Source: Cyanobacteriota bacterium (GTDB taxonomy: Bacteria > Cyanobacteriota > Cyanobacteriia > Leptolyngbyales > Leptolyngbyaceae). Taken from it: a stretch of DNA of 8,954 nucleotides. Position numbers and translations under genes: made by a program. The stretch covers positions 1 to 8,954 of the forward strand of contig JAIXVO010000334.1 in assembly GCA_027482985.1 (NCBI GenBank). The letters run 5' to 3'. Under the pieces are notes generated by a model. The model saw nothing but the letters and a program-made list of their open reading frames with translations. It was not told where the DNA came from and did not search any database. Positions 6,578-8,954 of the stretch are shown piece by piece. Each line of letters opens with the position of its first letter. Position 1 is the first letter of the stretch.

Positions 6578-8362
6578 ATGACTCCATCGCCTCCCCCTGC
6601 CGCCGCTGCCCTGCTCACCCGTCGCTACCGCAGCGATGCGCCCTTTGTAACCCTGCTGCGCCTCTACGAGCATGACTGGCCCAAGCTGGCTCAGTCCTTC
6701 GGCTTTTACTTGCTCAAACACAGCCCCGAGTGGGTGCGGCCCCTGATCATCGCCAACGTCGTGGACATCGTCGCCCAGCCCGACCAGCATGACCTGCGCG
6801 AGCTGTGGCTCAACGGTGCCCTACTGGGGGTAATGATCGTGCAGAACCTGCCCACCCACTACCTGCACATTCGCGCCATGAGTGCCGCCACCCGGCAAAT
6901 GGAGGTCAACCTGCGATCGGCCATGACCCAGCGGCTGCAGGAGCTGTCCATGGCCTTCCACTGGCAGCGCAGTACGGGGGTGTTGCAGGCCAAGCTGCTC
7001 CAGGATGTGCAAAAAATTGAGATGCTCACCAGCTACCTGTTTCAGCTGCTGCCCTCGGCGGTGCTGACGATCTTAATTGCCATTTTCATTACCGCCCGGC
7101 GGGCCCCCTGGTTTCTGCTGTTTTTTCTGGCGACGGTGCCCGCGGCGGTGCTGCTGATCTGGGGGCTGCGTAAGCCCATGCGCGATCGCAACCACGTCTT
7201 TCGCAAGCAGGTCGAAACCATGTCGGCCAACCTCAGCGAGGCCATCAAGCTGATCCCCGTCACCCGTGCCCACGGGGCCGAGGCCGAGGCCATGCGCCGC
7301 ACCAACCAGCAGCTCGACGCGGTCAAGCAGGCGGGGATGCGGCTCGACACCATCAACGCCATCACCAACTCTTCTACTTGGGTGGTGCTGCGCTCCTTCA
7401 ATGCCCTGTGCCTGATCACCGCCGCCTGGCTGGCCTACGCAGGGCACCAGGGCATGACGGCGGGGGATGTGGTGCTGCTGTCGGGCTACTTCGACACCCT
7501 CACCCAGTCCACCGTGATGATTTTGACGGTCTTGCCCCAGATCTCCACCGGCTTTGAGGCGATTCGTTCGGTGGGGGAGGTGCTGGAGTGCCCCGACCTC
7601 GAGCAGAACCAGGGCAAACCGGCGATCGCCCAGGTTAAGGGCCACTTTCACTTCGACCAGGTGGGCTTTGACTACCCCCACCAAACCCACGCCGCCCTGG
7701 CCAACATTTCCCTCACCGTGCCCCAGGGCCAAACCATCGCCCTGGTCGGCCCCTCCGGTGCGGGCAAATCTACCCTGATCAACCTGGTGATCGGCTTTCT
7801 GCGCCCCACCCAGGGCACCCTCTACCTCGACGGCCAAGATATGAACGGCCTCGATCTGCGCACCTACCGCCGTTGGGTCTCCGTCGTCTCCCAAGACACC
7901 ATCCTGTTTGAGGGCACCGTCCGCGAGAACGTTCTCTACGGCACCGACAGTCTGGACGAGAGCAAACTTCACCAGGCCCTGATTGACGCCAACGCCGACG
8001 AGTTTATCCAGCGCCTGCCCCAGGGCCTCGACACCCTGATCGGCGAAAACGGGGCCAAACTCTCCGGCGGCCAGCGCCAGCGCCTGACTATTGCCCGGGC
8101 CCTGATCCGCGACCCCAGGGTGCTGATTTTAGACGAAGCCACCGCCTCCCTCGATACCGGCTCCGAAGCGCTGATCCAGTCGGCCCTCCACCGCCTGATG
8201 CTAGGCCGCACCACCTTTGTGGTCGCCCACCGGCTCTCCACCATTCGCCGGGCCGACCAAATTGTGGTGCTCAACCAGGGACAGATTGTTGAGGTCGGCA
8301 CCCACCCCGAACTGCTGGAGCTAGAGGGGCTCTACGCCAGCCTCCACGGCCTCCAGGTCTGA
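6578..8362 (+). CDS. ABC exporter half-transporter (fused permease and ATPase)
   Basis: 594 residues, the normal size of an MsbA/MdlB-type half-transporter expected to work as a dimer in the plasma membrane; the substrate cannot be told. An in-frame TAG at 6566-6568 makes ATG 6578 the first start, with no clear Shine-Dalgarno sequence. Residues about 45-330 are the membrane domain, with hydrophobic helices around 55-80, 150-205 and 270-330. The nucleotide-binding domain has A-loop Y366, Walker [10 protein letters not shown] (391-399), Q-loop Q439, signature LSGGQ (495-499), Walker B VLILDE (515-520), D-loop SLD (524-526) and H-loop H551. All catalytic elements are present, so it should be active. 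Codon use is GC-rich, like the ATPase upstream and mazG downstream. The last 234 bp and 17 bp of the 3' flank are duplicated immediately downstream. Confidence 0.92.
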   Translation: MTPSPPPAAAALLTRRYRSDAPFVTLLRLYEHDWPKLAQSFGFYLLKHSPEWVRPLIIANVVDIVAQPDQHDLRELWLNGALLGVMIVQNLPTHYLHIRAMSAATRQMEVNLRSAMTQRLQELSMAFHWQRSTGVLQAKLLQDVQKIEMLTSYLFQLLPSAVLTILIAIFITARRAPWFLLFFLATVPAAVLLIWGLRKPMRDRNHVFRKQVETMSANLSEAIKLIPVTRAHGAEAEAMRRTNQQLDAVKQAGMRLDTINAITNSSTWVVLRSFNALCLITAAWLAYAGHQGMTAGDVVLLSGYFDTLTQSTVMILTVLPQISTGFEAIRSVGEVLECPDLEQNQGKPAIAQVKGHFHFDQVGFDYPHQTHAALANISLTVPQGQTIALVGPSGAGKSTLINLVIGFLRPTQGTLYLDGQDMNGLDLRTYRRWVSVVSQDTILFEGTVRENVLYGTDSLDESKLHQALIDANADEFIQRLPQGLDTLIGENGAKLSGGQRQRLTIARALIRDPRVLILDEATASLDTGSEALIQSALHRLMLGRTTFVVAHRLSTIRRADQIVVLNQGQIVEVGTHPELLELEGLYASLHGLQV

Positions 8363-8632
8363 GCCCTACCCTTCGTCATGGTTAGACGAAGCTACCGCCT
8401 CCCTCGATACCGGCTCCGAAGCGTTGATCCAGTCGGCTCTCCAGCGCCTGATGGCAGGCCGCACCACCTTTGTGGTGGCCCACCGGCTCTCCACCATTCG
8501 CCGGGCCGACCAAATTGTGGTGCTCAACCAGGGAAAGATTGTTGAGGTCGGCACCCACCCTGAGCTGCTGGAGCTAGAGGGGCTCTACGCCAGCCTCCAC
8601 GGCCTCCAGGTCTGAGCCCTACCCTTCGTCAT
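8129..8632 (+). repeat. Tandem duplication, 253-bp period, of the ABC exporter 3' end
   Basis: Bases 8129-8379 and 8382-8632 align without gaps over 251 bp with 10 mismatches by eye. Each copy runs from TTAGACGAAGC, inside Walker B, through the stop codon to GAGCCCTACCCTTCGTCAT in the 3' flank. Six mismatches are synonymous. The other four make H to Q, L to A (two bases) and Q to K changes. The pattern indicates either an old duplication or the surviving end of a second, once complete, tandem gene. Confidence 0.93.
8382..8615 (+). pseudogene. Headless ABC exporter remnant (C-terminal 77 codons only)
   Basis: The frame from 8382 encodes [20 protein letters not shown] through [13 protein letters not shown] to [10 protein letters not shown] and ends at the stop at 8613-8615, matching residues 518-594 of the preceding exporter. 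It lacks the membrane domain, Walker A, Q-loop and signature, so it cannot work as a transporter. It lies in the +1 frame relative to the intact gene because the period of 253 is not a multiple of three, so readthrough of the first stop would not join them. The only start candidates are a TTG at 8424 and later codons. It is best treated as a non-functional fragment, although the frame has stayed open. Confidence 0.85.
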
Positions 8633-8677
8633 TGTTTGCTGCCATGCTATGAACGTTGTCATTGACGCGGTTTCACC

Positions 8678-8954
8678 ATGGGTTCTGCGCCTCTATCCTC
8701 TGACCTGTCTTTTCCCAGCCACCGCGCCGCCATTTTGGCGGCCCTTGAGCGACTCGTCGATATTGTGGCCCAGCTGCGCCACCCTGAAACCGGCTGCCCG
8801 TGGGATTTGGCCCAAACCCCCACCAGCTTGGTTCCCTACGTGATCGAAGAGGCCTACGAGGTGGTCGATGCCATTCAGGGGGGAGACCAGGGGGCGATCG
8901 CCGAAGAACTGGGCGACCTGCTGCTCCAGGTCGTGCTCCAGGCCCAGGTCGCCA
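8678..8954 (+). CDS. mazG: MazG-family nucleoside triphosphate pyrophosphohydrolase, N-terminal part (runs off the right edge)
   Basis: 92 codons are visible. The protein includes [27 protein letters not shown], the usual MazG opening with the LR-x-P-x-x-GCPWD motif (split here as [15 protein letters not shown] and GCPWD), then EEAYE (57-61) and EELGDLL (76-82). E57, E58, E61, E77 and D80 are the expected magnesium-binding residues of the all-alpha NTP pyrophosphatase fold, which hydrolyses NTPs or dNTPs to NMP and pyrophosphate in housecleaning or (p)ppGpp-linked control. An in-frame TGA at 8663-8665 leaves ATG 8678 as the only plausible start; no strong ribosome site is seen. The gene is separated from the ABC remnant by 62 bp with no evident promoter or terminator. 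The C-terminal half lies outside the window. Confidence 0.92.
   Translation, partial: MGSAPLSSDLSFPSHRAAILAALERLVDIVAQLRHPETGCPWDLAQTPTSLVPYVIEEAYEVVDAIQGGDQGAIAEELGDLLLQVVLQAQVA

Noticed and set aside
7073..7972. 299-codon open frame on the minus strand
   Set aside because: Antisense shadow of the ABC exporter in GC-rich DNA; its Gly/His/Val-rich product shows no domain, while the plus strand has all ABC motifs.
8649..8843. 64-codon open frame upstream of and overlapping mazG
   Set aside because: It overlaps the clear MazG frame in a different register and has no recognisable motif.

Overview
The window looks like a chromosomal stretch of a filamentous or mat-type cyanobacterium. The HIP1 octamer GCGATCGC recurs throughout (for example at 1721, 4010, 4546, 4973 and 8893), codons are GC-rich, and Uma2-type genes and MazG are common cyanobacterial neighbours. 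Genus-level placement is not possible from this sequence alone.

The left two thirds appear to be the edge of a contractile injection system (eCIS/tCIS, phage-tail-like) locus. At 1-478 (minus) is the start of a Pvc16/DUF4255 protein, a tail-terminator/baseplate-region component; the rest of the structural operon presumably continues leftward outside the window. After a 582-bp AT-rich gap with no gene, an 849-residue DUF4157 protein (1061-3610, plus) has the architecture of an eCIS cargo toxin: an N-terminal region with an intact HELVH zinc-peptidase-like motif, then a long, compositionally foreign C-terminal part. That part holds a basic helical segment, a 10-residue tyrosine repeat, a domain resembling the conserved region of plant IQM calmodulin-binding proteins, and four W-x6-W repeats. 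At 4228-6363 (plus) is the eCIS-associated AAA+ ATPase (Pvc15/Afp15-like). Between cargo and ATPase lies a broken Uma2-family gene on the minus strand (3693-4029), with an internal deletion and two frame disruptions.

The right third is ordinary chromosome: a small inverted-repeat element (6425-6554), a full ABC exporter half-transporter (6578-8362), a 253-bp-period tandem duplication of its 3' end that leaves a headless gene remnant (8382-8615), and the start of mazG (8678 to the right edge).

Functionally, the Pvc16 protein and the ATPase would belong to assembly of the injection particle, and the DUF4157 protein would be its payload. The ABC exporter and MazG show no evident link to that system. 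The most novel feature is the cargo protein's C-terminal domain organisation.
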